A stretch of 64,000 nt of DNA, from the NCBI RefSeq assembly GCF_000241305.1, contig NZ_BAEH01000017.1:1-64000 (forward strand). Reading direction: 5' to 3'. Under the pieces are notes generated by a model. The model was not told the DNA's origin, ran no database searches, and worked only from the letters and a program-made list of their open reading frames with translations. Source of the stretch: Gordonia effusa NBRC 100432. GTDB lineage: Bacteria; Actinomycetota; Actinomycetes; Mycobacteriales; Mycobacteriaceae. Below are positions 48,226-57,716 of the stretch, in pieces. A program made the translations under genes and the position numbers. Each line of letters begins with the position of its first letter. Position 1 is the first letter of the stretch.

Positions 48226-48269
48226 ACGTCCCGCATCTTACGAGCCATCACTGACAAGATGCGGGACGT
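48226..48269. promoter_or_regulatory. Perfect 14-bp inverted repeat upstream of the SbcD-like gene
   Basis: acgtcccgcatctt at 48226-48239 is followed after 16 bases by its exact reverse complement at 48256-48269. It lies 45 bases before the start of the SbcD-like gene and could be an operator or an mRNA hairpin. No other copy was noticed in the window. Confidence 0.5.
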
Positions 48270-48309
48270 CACTCGCGGGCCGAGCTGGTCCGCAAACCCC
48301 ACCTGTTCC

Positions 48310-48380
48310 GCAAACCCCACATGCGCGGACGTTCCCGACCCATTTTTCGGGTCGGGAACGTCCGGGCGAGTCGGGTTTGC
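48310..48380. repeat. 71-nt palindromic element, copy 2
   Basis: It has the same ends and length as the copy at 41251. The stem arms are gcggacgttcccgacc and ggtcgggaacgtccg, with a T-rich loop. A partial extra left end (cgcaaaccccacctgttc) precedes it at 48291-48308, as in copy 1. It follows the MFS gene on the minus strand and probably terminates it. Confidence 0.85.
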
Positions 48381-48419
48381 GATCGGTCATGCCCGCCCGG
48401 AGGACTCGCGGGCCGGCTT

Positions 48420-49931
48420 CTAGTCGACCGCTTTCGCCAGCGAGCCCGGTGTCGCTTGCGTCGGAGCTGGCGCATGGGTCCGTGGTCGTTCGAAGAACAA
48501 GGCCACCGCACCGCCGATCAACAGAATCACTGCGGGCAGATAAAGGGAGTGGCCCATCGCTTCAGCGAAGCCCGGCTTGACGAACTGCGGCAGGGCAGCG
48601 CCCACATCTCCGGACGAATCACCCGCTCCCGCACCAAGTTTCGACGTCAGCAAGGCTTGCATCAACACACCGACCGCTGCCGCACCGATGACCGATCCGA
48701 TCATCCGGGTGGTGTTGTAGACGCCCGCGCCAGCGCCGGCCTGCTGCCAGGGCAGGTTTCGGGTGGCTGTCGCTGCCAGTGGAGCCCAGATGCCGGCCTG
48801 CGCGAAGCCCATGACACCCATTGGCAGCAACAGCTGCCACACGGGCGTTTCGGGGGTCATGATCGCCCCGGCCCAACCCACGGCGACCCCTTCCAGCAGC
48901 AGCGCTCCCGCGATTATGTTGCGCGGATGGACCTTGTCCAGGATCCGTCCGACGATCGGCGCGAGGAATCCGCTGATCAATGCCATCGGCATCATCATCA
49001 GTGCCGACTGCGTCGGGCTCATTCCGCCCACCAACTGCAGGTAGAACATCACCGGAATCATCAGGCCGGAGATCGCGAAACCCATCGACGTGATGCCAAC
49101 ATTGGCAATCGAGAAGTTTCGGTCCCTGAACAGCGAAAGCGGAACCAGTGGTTCGCCTTTCATCTTGCCCTGCCATACAACGAACAGCACCATAAATATC
49201 GCACCGACGATGATGAGCGCCCAGATCCACAGATCCCAATTGTTCTTCTCACCCTCCTGAATGCCGAACACCAGCGCGGTCAACCCGATGGCCGAGAGGG
49301 TCACGCCCACCCAGTCGAACTGGTGATCATGCGTGTCCACCGACGGCACCAGGAAGGCCGCGAGTCCCAGGCCGATGATGCCGACCGGGATATTGACGAA
49401 AAAGATCCATTCCCAGCTGAAGTTGTCAGTCAGCACACCGCCGAGCAGCGGCCCGACCAGGGTGGCGACACCGGCCACCGATCCCCACACGCCCATCGCG
49501 GCGCCGCGCTTTTCCGGCGGAAAGATTCGCGTGATCACGGCCATCGTCTGAGGGGTAATCAGCGCCGCACCGATGCCCTGCACCGCCCGCGCGGCGATCA
49601 ACATACCGATACTGCCCGACAGGCCACACCACAGGCTTGCCGCGGTGAATACGACGAGCCCGATTTGATAGATGAGTTTCGGCCCGTATTTGTCACCAAG
49701 CCGGCCGGCCACCAGCAGCGGAACCGCATACGTCAGCAAGTAGGCACTCGACACCCAGACGACGCCGTTGAGGTCCGTGTGCAAATCTTCCGCGATCGCA
49801 GGCTGGGCGACGGCAACGATCGTCATGTCGACCAAGATCATGAAGAAGCCGACGCATAGCGCCAGCAACGCGGTCCAGGGATTCCCCGCGGCTGAGCCAC
49901 CGGCCCCTGCGACGCCAGTTGGTTTCGTCAT
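48420..49931 (-). CDS. MFS drug efflux transporter, DHA2 (14-helix) family
   Basis: 503-residue membrane exporter using the ATG at 49929-49931 (aagga ribosome site before it). Motif A is LVAGRLGDKYGPK after helix 2. ARAVQGIGAALITPQT and the motif C segment WGSVAGVATLVGPLLGGVL identify the EmrB/QacA type with 14 helices. The early DMTIVAVAQPAI is the DHA2 motif D1 region. It follows the padR gene by 35 bases, so efflux is probably induced by a PadR ligand. The substrate is unknown. Confidence 0.9.
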   Translation of the reverse strand: MTKPTGVAGAGGSAAGNPWTALLALCVGFFMILVDMTIVAVAQPAIAEDLHTDLNGVVWVSSAYLLTYAVPLLVAGRLGDKYGPKLIYQIGLVVFTAASLWCGLSGSIGMLIAARAVQGIGAALITPQTMAVITRIFPPEKRGAAMGVWGSVAGVATLVGPLLGGVLTDNFSWEWIFFVNIPVGIIGLGLAAFLVPSVDTHDHQFDWVGVTLSAIGLTALVFGIQEGEKNNWDLWIWALIIVGAIFMVLFVVWQGKMKGEPLVPLSLFRDRNFSIANVGITSMGFAISGLMIPVMFYLQLVGGMSPTQSALMMMPMALISGFLAPIVGRILDKVHPRNIIAGALLLEGVAVGWAGAIMTPETPVWQLLLPMGVMGFAQAGIWAPLAATATRNLPWQQAGAGAGVYNTTRMIGSVIGAAAVGVLMQALLTSKLGAGAGDSSGDVGAALPQFVKPGFAEAMGHSLYLPAVILLIGGAVALFFERPRTHAPAPTQATPGSLAKAVD

Positions 49932-49966
49932 TACTAAATCCTTGTCAGTAGATGCTTGTTCATCGG

Positions 49967-50614
49967 TTAGTGGTCGTCGGAAGGTGCGCATTCGAACTTC
50001 CCGGTCTCTTGCTTGACTCGCAGCCGATGGACGAACCCCGGGTCATCGAGCCAGTCAATTGTCTTGTCTCGCAACCGCTTTACGAGAGTGGATAGCCAGT
50101 CGATCTGCGTCCGCAGCGTCGCCAACCGACATCCGCCATCGAGGAAGAACATCTCCGGGACATTCGCGGCCGACGCTTCTGCCGCCCGCGCGGCGAGTGT
50201 CTCGAGCTCTTCATTCATCGCCGCCAGCCGCTCATCGAGGAGTTCGATAACCTCCGCGCGGGGAAGATCGTGGGCCAATGCGAGCGCCATGAAAAGTTGC
50301 GGGAACTCTGGCCGGTGGCTGCCGAGCATCATCGTCACTGCCTGGAGATACGCTCGGCGTCCGGCCGGAGTGATGGCGTAGACGGTCCGTTCGGGACGGT
50401 TGCCTTCGCGTTCCACGTCATGGATTCGCACATGCCCCTGCCCCTCCAACCGCGAAACGGCGTGGTAGAGCGAGCCCGGCCGAATATTCGCCAGGCGGTC
50501 CTCGTGGCGGGCCATCGCGGTCTGCACCATCTCGTACGGGTGCATCGGACGCTCGATCACCAAGCCCAACACCAATACCGCCAACGGCGGTAGCGGCTTG
50601 CCATCTTGGGCCAC
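49967..50614 (-). CDS. PadR-family transcriptional regulator
   Basis: 215-residue repressor. The N-terminal winged helix (LAVLVLGLVIERPMHPYEM, RPGSLYHAVSRLEGQGHV, RTVYAITPAGRRAYL) is typical of PadR. The C-terminal helical half, with a long pair of helices from about 120, resembles the longer PadR-s2 group. It is the first gene of a two-gene operon with the MFS exporter. A palindrome 28 bases upstream is its likely operator. Confidence 0.9.
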   Translation of the reverse strand: MAQDGKPLPPLAVLVLGLVIERPMHPYEMVQTAMARHEDRLANIRPGSLYHAVSRLEGQGHVRIHDVEREGNRPERTVYAITPAGRRAYLQAVTMMLGSHRPEFPQLFMALALAHDLPRAEVIELLDERLAAMNEELETLAARAAEASAANVPEMFFLDGGCRLATLRTQIDWLSTLVKRLRDKTIDWLDDPGFVHRLRVKQETGKFECAPSDDH

Positions 50615-50642
50615 CCTCAGTCCTCCTTACACTTCAGTTCAA

Positions 50643-50660
50643 ATATTCCAGTTGGAATAT
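50643..50660. promoter_or_regulatory. Probable PadR operator
   Basis: atattcca-gt-tggaatat is a perfect 8-bp palindrome with a 2-base centre. It lies between the divergent padR gene and the reductase-like gene, 29 bases before the padR start. A partial extra half-site (ggctggaaca) follows at 50664-50673. It could control both directions. Confidence 0.6.
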
Positions 50661-50738
50661 ACAGGCTGGAACACTTGATGCCAACACTTGTCGTCGCCGT
50701 CGCTGAAAGCGTCAGACATAGTCGTTACTGTGGGCACT

Positions 50739-51785
50739 GTGACGAACAATTCCGCAGGATCAACGCAAGGCACCTACGTACACCAAGGTGCCGAGTTCGT
50801 TCGCGACACCGCCTACATCGAAGACCGCATCACCCGTGACGGGCGCGACGGATACCCCGTCGAACCCGGCAGGTATCGACTCGTCGCAGCGCGGGCGTGT
50901 CCGTGGGCCAATCGAACTCTGATCGTTCGACGCCTACTCGGCTTGGAAGACGTGATCTCCCTTGGCCTTTGCGGGCCGACCCACGATGCCAATTCGTGGA
51001 CGTTTGACCTAGACCCCGGTGGCGTCGACCCGGTTCTGCGCATTCCCCGCCTCAAAGACGCCTACGAGAAGCGTTTCCCCGGCTATCCCAAGGGAATCAC
51101 CGTTCCCGCTGTCGTCGACACCACTACCGGCGGGGTCGTCACCAACAACTTTCCGCAGATCACCGTCGACTTCGAGCTGGAATGGACCGACTACCACCGG
51201 CCGGGCGCGCCTGAGCTCTACCCAGAGCACTTGCGGGAGGAGATCGACGCGGTCAATCGGGGCGTCTACACCGAGGTCAATAACGGTGTATACCGGTGCG
51301 GATTCGCCGGAGACCAGGCGTCCTACGACGCCGCCTTTACGCGGCTGTTCACCAAACTCGATGAATTGTCCGAACGTTTGACGTCCCAGCGCTACCTCGT
51401 GGGCGACACCATTACCGAGGCCGATGTCCGACTGTTCACCACATTGGCACGATTCGATCCCGTCTACCACGGACATTTCAAATGCAATCGGTCCAAACTG
51501 TCGGAGATGCCGGTGCTGTGGGCCTACGCCCGCGACCTGTTTCAGACTCCGGGATTTGGCGACACAACCGATTTCACCCAGATCAAACAGCATTACTACA
51601 TGGTTCATCGCGACGTAAACCCATCCGGCATCGTGCCGAAGGGACCAGACCTCTCGGGGTGGCTCACCCCTCACGGCCGCGAAGAATTGGGTGGCCGCCC
51701 CTTCGGGGATGGCACTCCGCCACCGCCTCCCTCGGGCAATGACATTGTCCCCGAACAGAATTGGGTGCCAGTCCATGACAAGTAA
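50739..51785 (+). CDS. Glutathionyl-hydroquinone-reductase-like (Xi-class GST) protein
   Basis: 348-residue thioredoxin-fold transferase. It has the CPWA active site (Cys54) and the family segments GYPKGITVPAVVD, PEHLREEIDAVN, and the C-terminal HYYMVHRDVNPSGIVP. Actinobacteria lack glutathione, so the thiol is probably mycothiol or the enzyme reduces conjugates in another way; that is an inference. The start is uncertain: GTG at 50739 is favoured because the frame upstream (to a TTG at 50688) has no similarity, but no ribosome site is clear. It overlaps the next gene by 11 bases. Confidence 0.82.
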   Translation: MTNNSAGSTQGTYVHQGAEFVRDTAYIEDRITRDGRDGYPVEPGRYRLVAARACPWANRTLIVRRLLGLEDVISLGLCGPTHDANSWTFDLDPGGVDPVLRIPRLKDAYEKRFPGYPKGITVPAVVDTTTGGVVTNNFPQITVDFELEWTDYHRPGAPELYPEHLREEIDAVNRGVYTEVNNGVYRCGFAGDQASYDAAFTRLFTKLDELSERLTSQRYLVGDTITEADVRLFTTLARFDPVYHGHFKCNRSKLSEMPVLWAYARDLFQTPGFGDTTDFTQIKQHYYMVHRDVNPSGIVPKGPDLSGWLTPHGREELGGRPFGDGTPPPPPSGNDIVPEQNWVPVHDK

Positions 51786-52530
51786 AGATCGCGTTCCACC
51801 GAAGGCCGAATCGGGTTCGACGCCGCCAAAAGCCGCCGTCGACGTCACCAGCAACATCCTGGATAAGGCCCAGCGACTACAGGCGCCCGCCGTCGCGAAA
51901 TATGTTGCGAGCCTTCGCAACAGCAATCCAGAGGCAACGCCGACGGAAATCATCGAGAAATTGGAGAAGCGATATCTCACCGCCGTGACCAGCTCGGGTG
52001 GCGCGGTTGGCGCGACGGCGGCGGTTCCCGGCATCGGTACCTTTACCGCCCTTGGCGCGATCACCGGTGAAACCGCTCTCTTCATCGAAGCTTCCGCCCT
52101 ACTCGCGTTGGCGATCGCCGAAGTGCACGGCATCGAGCCGCATCAGACCGAACGGCGCAAAGCGCTGGTTCTCTCGGTGGCTCTTGGCGAGGAAGGTGTC
52201 CTGGCGCTCGGCAAGGTCGTCGGGTCGAACGGTGGTGCGTTGCGCAAACTCGCCGGCGGTGCGATTCCACTGCCAAATCTGTCTGCGCTCAACAAGAGTC
52301 TCACCAAGAAGATCATCAACAAATACGCACTGAAGAAGGCGCCACTCATCATCGGCAAATTGATGCCGGCCGGAATCGGCGCGACGATAGGTGCTGTTGG
52401 CAACCGGGCAATGGGTAAGCGCGTCATAAACAATGCGCGTCAAGCATTCGGGCCGCCACCACCATTTTGGATCCTCGAAGGTGAACTGGCCCCCGGACCC
52501 AACGACCAACTGCCTCCCGGCAATCGTTGA
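51775..52530 (+). CDS. Hypothetical protein with glycine-rich hydrophobic segments
   Basis: 251-residue protein starting at an ATG inside the end of the GST-like gene. After a charged N-terminus of about 65 residues come small-residue hydrophobic stretches (SSGGAVGATAAVPGIG, FTALGAITGETALFIEASALLALAIAEVHG). A long middle region and a second hydrophobic stretch (GKLMPAGIGATIGAVGN) follow. The pattern is reminiscent of EcsC-like proteins but I am not sure of the family. The C-terminal tail is Pro-rich. Its stop overlaps the start of the ABC exporter (TTGA), so it is likely to be made together with it. Confidence 0.55.
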   Translation: MTSKDRVPPKAESGSTPPKAAVDVTSNILDKAQRLQAPAVAKYVASLRNSNPEATPTEIIEKLEKRYLTAVTSSGGAVGATAAVPGIGTFTALGAITGETALFIEASALLALAIAEVHGIEPHQTERRKALVLSVALGEEGVLALGKVVGSNGGALRKLAGGAIPLPNLSALNKSLTKKIINKYALKKAPLIIGKLMPAGIGATIGAVGNRAMGKRVINNARQAFGPPPPFWILEGELAPGPNDQLPPGNR

Positions 52531-55500
52531 ACGGACCGATAGCCCGACTCCTCGGGCAGGTACGACAACACCGAACACTGCTGGCCATTACTCTTGTGGC
52601 GACTCTGGCAGGTGTCGCCGCCGACGTCGTGGTACCGCTGGTCAGCCGCGCCGCGGTCGATCAGGCCACCGGCGAACGACCCGCACACCTATCGGTCACG
52701 ACCATTGTCGTGCTGCTCGTGATACTGGCGATCGTCGTCTATGGCGGACACGTGGGACGCCGGCTTTCGGCTGGCGCACTCGCACTACGGGTACAGAATT
52801 CGTTGCGCCGCAAGCTTCTTGACACTGTGTTGCATCTGTCCGGCAACGCACAGGATCAGATCCGCACGGGTCAAGTGGTGTCGCGAAGCATCTCCGACCT
52901 GCAACAGGTACAGGGACTCCTGGCAATGGGGCCGCTCACGCTGGGCGCCGTGGTGCAGGTACTTATCACTGTGGTCATCATGGCGTATCTGTCGCCAATA
53001 CTGACTTTGGTGGCCCTGCTCATCGTCCCCGCCGTCGGCGTCGTAGCCTTCCGTAGCCGCCGTAAGCTCTACGCCGCCACGTGGTCGGCGCAGCAGGCGG
53101 CGGGCGAGGTCGCGAGCCACGTCGAGGAAACGGTGACCGGCGTCCGAGTGGTGAAGGGTTTCGGCCAAGAGGATCGTGCCGTCGACGAACTGGTTGACCT
53201 AAGTTCGTCCTTGTACGCCAAGCGAATTCGAGTCGGTACAAACAATGCCCGATTCGCCCCGACGATGGCACAGGTACCCCAACTGGGCTTGGTCGCCGTG
53301 CTCGCTGTCGGCGGCTACCTGGCCTATCGGGACTCGATTACCGTTGGCACCTTCCTCGCGTTCACCGCGTATGTCGGAACCATGACCGCGACGGCGCGAC
53401 TTCTTACCAACTTCGTGCTTAACGCCCAGTTGGCGGGTGCCGCGGCATCGCGTGTCTTCGACGTCGTCGACACTCCTCCCGATCATGAGCCGGCCAAGCC
53501 AGTTTCGCCGCCGGACCCCGCACACGGCATCGGCATCCAATTCCGTTCGGTGAGTTACCGATTCGCCGATACCGATGCCACTCGGCCGCCGACACTCGAC
53601 CGCATCGATCTCGCTATCGCGCCCGGCGAATGCGTGGCCGTCGTCGGCGGGCCCGGCTCGGGCAAGACCACTCTGGCCAATCTCCTTGAGCGACACTACC
53701 GCCCGACGTCGGGCACCATCACCCTGTCCGGCGCCGAGCGTACCGTCGACCTCAATGATCTGGCCGCCGACGATCTGCACCGGCTGGTGGCCGTCGTGTC
53801 CGACGACCCCTTCCTCTATTCCGATACGGTCGCGGCAAATATCGGCCTCACCCCGCACTCGGACGACGCAGACCAGGCGATCGCCGATGCCGCCACCCGT
53901 GCTGACGCGGTCGAATTCATCAACGGACTACCCGACGGTTTCGACTCGGTCGTCGGCGAACGCGGGTTGACCCTCTCCGGCGGGCAGCGACAACGAATCG
54001 CTTTGGCGCGCGCACTATTCGCCAACCCGGCGGTACTCGTGCTCGATGACGCGACGTCGGCGGTTGATGCCACGACCGAAGCGCGGATCTTCAGTCGATT
54101 GCGAACAGCGCAGCCAACAATGCTTGTGCTGGCACACCGCCGCTCGACCCTAGCGCTAGCCGATCGCGTCGCGGTCTTGGAGGACGGCCGGATCACCGAC
54201 GTCGGCACTGTCGCCGAACTCACCGAACGCAGTTCGCATTTTCGACTACTGATGTCAACGGGCGACTGGGACTCCGCGGAGGTGGACCACACCTATTCCG
54301 AAGACCAACTATGGCCTGCCGCAACAACATCGAAGATCGATGGGGACAGTTCGGGACTGGGGTCACAGACCGTTCCGCCGACGGTCGCACGGACCCTGGA
54401 AACTCTCGGCCCAGCCGCCGAAGAACCCGGCATCGACGCGGCGCAAGCGCGGAAGGACGATCCGCGCTTCTCGCTCCGCCAGATTTTGCGGCCCGTCCGC
54501 TGGCTGCTCGCCGTCTCGATCGGCCTCGTCGCCGTCGATACCCTTGCGAGCCTTGCCTTTCCGACGCTCGCCCGCGCAACCATCGACTCGGCGGTGGCTC
54601 AGCATCTGGATCAGATGGCGATCGCCGTCGGCATCGGCGTGGCACTGGTGATCGGTGATTGGATCTGCGGAGCCGCACTGATCATGGCGTCCACTCGCGC
54701 GGGCGAGCGCATGCTATTCGGTCTGCGGGTGCGCAGTTACGCCCATCTGCAACGGCTCGGCCTCGACTATTTCGAACGCGAATTGTCCGGTCGAATCATG
54801 ACCCGGATGACCACCGACATCGATGCGCTGTCGACTTTCCTGCAGACCGGGCTGACGTCAGCGGCAGTCGCCGTCCTCACTCTGGCCGGCGTCAGCGTCG
54901 CGCTGGTCATTACCGATCCGCTGCTCGGGATGGTCATTCTCATCGCCGTCTTGCCCGTGTTGGTGGCGACGACCATCTGGTTCCGTCGAGTGTCATCGGC
55001 GTCGTATACGCACGCCCGCGAACTGGTCAGCGTCGTCAACGCTGATTTTCAAGAGAACATCGCCGGTGTCAAGACGTCGCGCGGCTACCGGCACGGGCCG
55101 GATGCGGCCGCACGTTTCGCGGGTCGCACCAACGATTGGTACCGCGCCCGGATGACCTCACAGCGGGCGGTGTCGCTGTACTTTCCGTTCATCATCCTGC
55201 TGTCGAATCTCGCGGCTGCCGCGGCGATTGGCATCGGCTCGGCTCAGATTGCCGACGGTGGCTCGGCGGGCACGCTGATCGCATTCCTGCTGTACCTGTC
55301 GATGTTGTTCGGCCCAATCCAGCAGTTGACGCAAGTATTCGACGGTTATCAGCAGGCCGCGGTCGGATTGCGCCGCATCGGCGACCTCCTGCGCACGCCA
55401 AGTTCACTGTCGGCGTCGGGAACGGCCCTCCCACCGTCGGGCGGATTCGACGGGCACGCCGCGCTCGACGACGTGACCTTTCGCTACGGCGGTCTCGATT

Positions 55501-56261
55501 CCGCTGACGACGTTGCGACACCGAATGCGCTCAGCAACGTCGACCTGGAGATTCCACCTGGTACCTCCCTCGCACTCGTCGGGCAGACCGGTGCCGGCAA
55601 GTCGACGATCGTGAAACTGCTCGCCCGGTTCTACGACACAACGTCGGGAGCGGTCCGGATGGATGGCACCGACATCCGCGACTTCGCCCTGCGCGGCTAT
55701 CGGCAACGATTGGCGATCGTGCCGCAGGAACCGCACCTGTTCACCGGAAGCATCGCCGACAACATCGCGTATGGCCGGCCGACAGCGTCGCGGGAGGACA
55801 TCGTCGACGCCGCACGGGCGGTCGGCGCGTTGGATATGATCGCCGGTCTCGACGGCGCGATGACCTACGCCGTCGGGGAACGGGGACGAGGATTGTCGTC
55901 GGGGCAGCGGCAGTTGATCGCGCTGGCTCGCGCCGAATTGGTGCAACCGGATCTGATCCTGCTCGATGAAGCGACTGCCACCCTGGATCAAGCAACCGAG
56001 GCGCGGGTACTTGCCGCGGGTGAACGGGTCACTCGCACAAGGACATCGGTGATCGTCGCACACCGCCTGGCGACAGCGTCGCGCACCGACCGGATCGCCG
56101 TCGTCGAAGACGGGCGGATCGTCGAGTTGGGAACCCACGACCAATTGCTGGCGGAAAATGGCCGCTACCAACAGTTTTGGCGGGACGGCGCCTCGCCTGA
56201 TGCGGATACGTGTCGGTTGATATCCGAAAGTGACGACGCACCGGCTCCGTCGGCGCCCTAG
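52527..56261 (+). CDS. Fused ABC exporter (TMD-NBD-TMD-NBD)
   Basis: 1244-residue export pump with two half-transporters in one chain. NBD1 (about 335-575) has Walker A GGPGSGKTT, signature LSGGQ and Walker B VLVLDDATSAVD, with Asp at the usual catalytic Glu. NBD2 (about 970-1220) has GQTGAGKST, signature LSSGQ and LILLDEATATLD. The Asp of NBD1 and the altered signature of NBD2 fall in the same composite ATP site, so one site is degenerate, as in heterodimeric exporters such as TM287/288. Length and layout resemble M. tuberculosis Rv0194. The TTG start (52527) is unusual and lacks a clear ribosome site. Substrate unknown. Confidence 0.88.
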   Translation: MNGPIARLLGQVRQHRTLLAITLVATLAGVAADVVVPLVSRAAVDQATGERPAHLSVTTIVVLLVILAIVVYGGHVGRRLSAGALALRVQNSLRRKLLDTVLHLSGNAQDQIRTGQVVSRSISDLQQVQGLLAMGPLTLGAVVQVLITVVIMAYLSPILTLVALLIVPAVGVVAFRSRRKLYAATWSAQQAAGEVASHVEETVTGVRVVKGFGQEDRAVDELVDLSSSLYAKRIRVGTNNARFAPTMAQVPQLGLVAVLAVGGYLAYRDSITVGTFLAFTAYVGTMTATARLLTNFVLNAQLAGAAASRVFDVVDTPPDHEPAKPVSPPDPAHGIGIQFRSVSYRFADTDATRPPTLDRIDLAIAPGECVAVVGGPGSGKTTLANLLERHYRPTSGTITLSGAERTVDLNDLAADDLHRLVAVVSDDPFLYSDTVAANIGLTPHSDDADQAIADAATRADAVEFINGLPDGFDSVVGERGLTLSGGQRQRIALARALFANPAVLVLDDATSAVDATTEARIFSRLRTAQPTMLVLAHRRSTLALADRVAVLEDGRITDVGTVAELTERSSHFRLLMSTGDWDSAEVDHTYSEDQLWPAATTSKIDGDSSGLGSQTVPPTVARTLETLGPAAEEPGIDAAQARKDDPRFSLRQILRPVRWLLAVSIGLVAVDTLASLAFPTLARATIDSAVAQHLDQMAIAVGIGVALVIGDWICGAALIMASTRAGERMLFGLRVRSYAHLQRLGLDYFERELSGRIMTRMTTDIDALSTFLQTGLTSAAVAVLTLAGVSVALVITDPLLGMVILIAVLPVLVATTIWFRRVSSASYTHARELVSVVNADFQENIAGVKTSRGYRHGPDAAARFAGRTNDWYRARMTSQRAVSLYFPFIILLSNLAAAAAIGIGSAQIADGGSAGTLIAFLLYLSMLFGPIQQLTQVFDGYQQAAVGLRRIGDLLRTPSSLSASGTALPPSGGFDGHAALDDVTFRYGGLDSADDVATPNALSNVDLEIPPGTSLALVGQTGAGKSTIVKLLARFYDTTSGAVRMDGTDIRDFALRGYRQRLAIVPQEPHLFTGSIADNIAYGRPTASREDIVDAARAVGALDMIAGLDGAMTYAVGERGRGLSSGQRQLIALARAELVQPDLILLDEATATLDQATEARVLAAGERVTRTRTSVIVAHRLATASRTDRIAVVEDGRIVELGTHDQLLAENGRYQQFWRDGASPDADTCRLISESDDAPAPSAP

Positions 56262-56719
56262 CCGAGATAGACACCCAACGCGTCGAATAATCCGCGGGTC
56301 CCCTGTTCACGGCCGGGACCGTCGGCCCAGAATTTGTCGAAGAAGACGCCGTGCTCGATATGCGTGAATCGGGTGCCGACGTCGATCGGGTCGAACTCCA
56401 GCGATGCGACCGACGTCGACATATGACTACCGTCGAGCCACATGTCGTAGGTGGTGACGATGCGGAGATGTTCGACGATATCGGTGTAAGTCGCCTCGTA
56501 CCGCGACACCGGACCGTCGTGAAATGTTCCCTCGGCAATGTCACGGCCACCGACGCGGAAATCGAAGACCCACTCCCCGTGCGTGACAGCATCGCCACCT
56601 CCCCACCAGGCCAGCTTCTCCTGTTCGTCGGCAAACGCGTTCCACACCCGTTCCACCGGAACTGGGTAGTCACGAATCAGGGTGAACTCGGCGCGGGCCA
56701 GTCGGCGTTCGCTTGTCAT
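56258..56719 (-). CDS. SRPBCC (AHSA1-type) domain protein
   Basis: 153-residue START-like fold protein. The opening IRDYPVPVERVWNAFADEQEKLAWWG and a C-terminal helix with the pattern GLFDALGVYL are typical of the AHSA1 family often paired with ArsR regulators. Function is unknown. It is the third gene of the arsR operon, overlaps the end of the convergent ABC exporter by four bases, and lies nine bases after the DHFR-like gene. Confidence 0.85.
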   Translation of the reverse strand: MTSERRLARAEFTLIRDYPVPVERVWNAFADEQEKLAWWGGGDAVTHGEWVFDFRVGGRDIAEGTFHDGPVSRYEATYTDIVEHLRIVTTYDMWLDGSHMSTSVASLEFDPIDVGTRFTHIEHGVFFDKFWADGPGREQGTRGLFDALGVYLG

Positions 56720-56728
56720 GTCGCGTCC

Positions 56729-57376
56729 TCACCGCGTGAAGGTGATATGGATCGTGCCGCTTTCGGCTACTTCCGATGCCACCTGGTGGGTCTGGTCGAG
56801 GTTGGGTACCTCGTCCCACAGTCGAGTCCCACGGCCGAGCATGATCGGCGCGATCATGAGGTGCAACTGGTCGACCAGGCCGGCACGCAGAAATTCGAAC
56901 GCCGTGCTCGCACCGCCACCGACCCGTACATCGAGCCCGCCGGCCGCCTCCGACGCTTCGGACAACACATCATCGATTGCTCCGCCGCGGAAGTGGAAGG
57001 TGGTACCTCCCCGCATCGAAATCGATGGGCGCGGCGCGCTATGGGTAAGGACGTAGACTGGGGTGCCAAACGGCGGCTCGTCGCCCCACCAGCCTTTCCA
57101 GTCCGGGTCGTCAGGGAAGGCGTGCAAGCCGAACATCGAAGCGCCGATGATCTCGGCACCGATCCCGTCGAAATGCGCTGCGGCATAAGCGTTGTCGACA
57201 CCGGTCGTCCCCGCGCCACTTGTGTCACCGAGGATGCGCTCCTGAAAGGTGCGGGTCTGCGCGTACGCGGCCGTTAGGCGTCCCCAGTCTTCCCCCATCG
57301 GGTTGTCGGCGCTCTGGCCGGTCGTTGCGATATAGCCGTCCAACGAGGTGAACATGTCGATGCGAACACGGGTCAT
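56729..57376 (-). CDS. Dihydrofolate-reductase-like (RibD C-terminal) protein
   Basis: 215-residue protein with the RibD C-terminal fold. It begins TRVRIDMFTSLDGYIA, has PVYVLTHSAPRP in the middle, and ends with DVRVGGGASTAFEFLRAGLVDQLHLMIAPIMLGRGTRLW. Such proteins use NADPH but true substrates are seldom known. Its start lies one base after the arsR stop codon, so it belongs to the arsR operon. Confidence 0.87.
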   Translation of the reverse strand: MTRVRIDMFTSLDGYIATTGQSADNPMGEDWGRLTAAYAQTRTFQERILGDTSGAGTTGVDNAYAAAHFDGIGAEIIGASMFGLHAFPDDPDWKGWWGDEPPFGTPVYVLTHSAPRPSISMRGGTTFHFRGGAIDDVLSEASEAAGGLDVRVGGGASTAFEFLRAGLVDQLHLMIAPIMLGRGTRLWDEVPNLDQTHQVASEVAESGTIHITFTR

Positions 57377-57377
57377 A

Positions 57378-57716
57378 TCAGTCTTCCTTTGCAGCGGAGC
57401 GGATCAAATGGATGCCGAGGCGATCGGCTTGGTGTTCGGCCGGGGTTCGCTGCTCCCCGAGCCACAGATGCAGGACGTCGAGTGCTCCTGGGCGCAAGCT
57501 CACCGTCCGCACGCGGCCATGTTTGTGCGATGCGACGAGTCCGGCTTCCTCAAGGACGCGCAGATGCTGCATGAACGAGGGCAACGCCATCGAGAATGGC
57601 GCAGCCAACTCCGACACCACGGCCGGCGATTTGGCGAGGCGCTCCACGACTGCCCGGCGCGTCGGGTCCGCGAGAGCTCGGAGAACCCCGTCGAGCGCGT
57701 CGTAATACTTAGGCAC
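57378..57716 (-). CDS. ArsR-family transcriptional regulator
   Basis: 112-residue winged-helix regulator (GTG start at 57714-57716). The DNA-binding segment is LADPTRRAVVERLAKSPAVVSELAAPFSMALPSFMQHLRVLEEAGLV. No cysteine cluster for arsenic or metals is visible, so it belongs to the ArsR group that pairs with SRPBCC proteins and not to a metal sensor. The gene heads the operon with the DHFR-like and SRPBCC genes. The operator overlaps the start codon. Confidence 0.9.
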   Translation of the reverse strand: MPKYYDALDGVLRALADPTRRAVVERLAKSPAVVSELAAPFSMALPSFMQHLRVLEEAGLVASHKHGRVRTVSLRPGALDVLHLWLGEQRTPAEHQADRLGIHLIRSAAKED

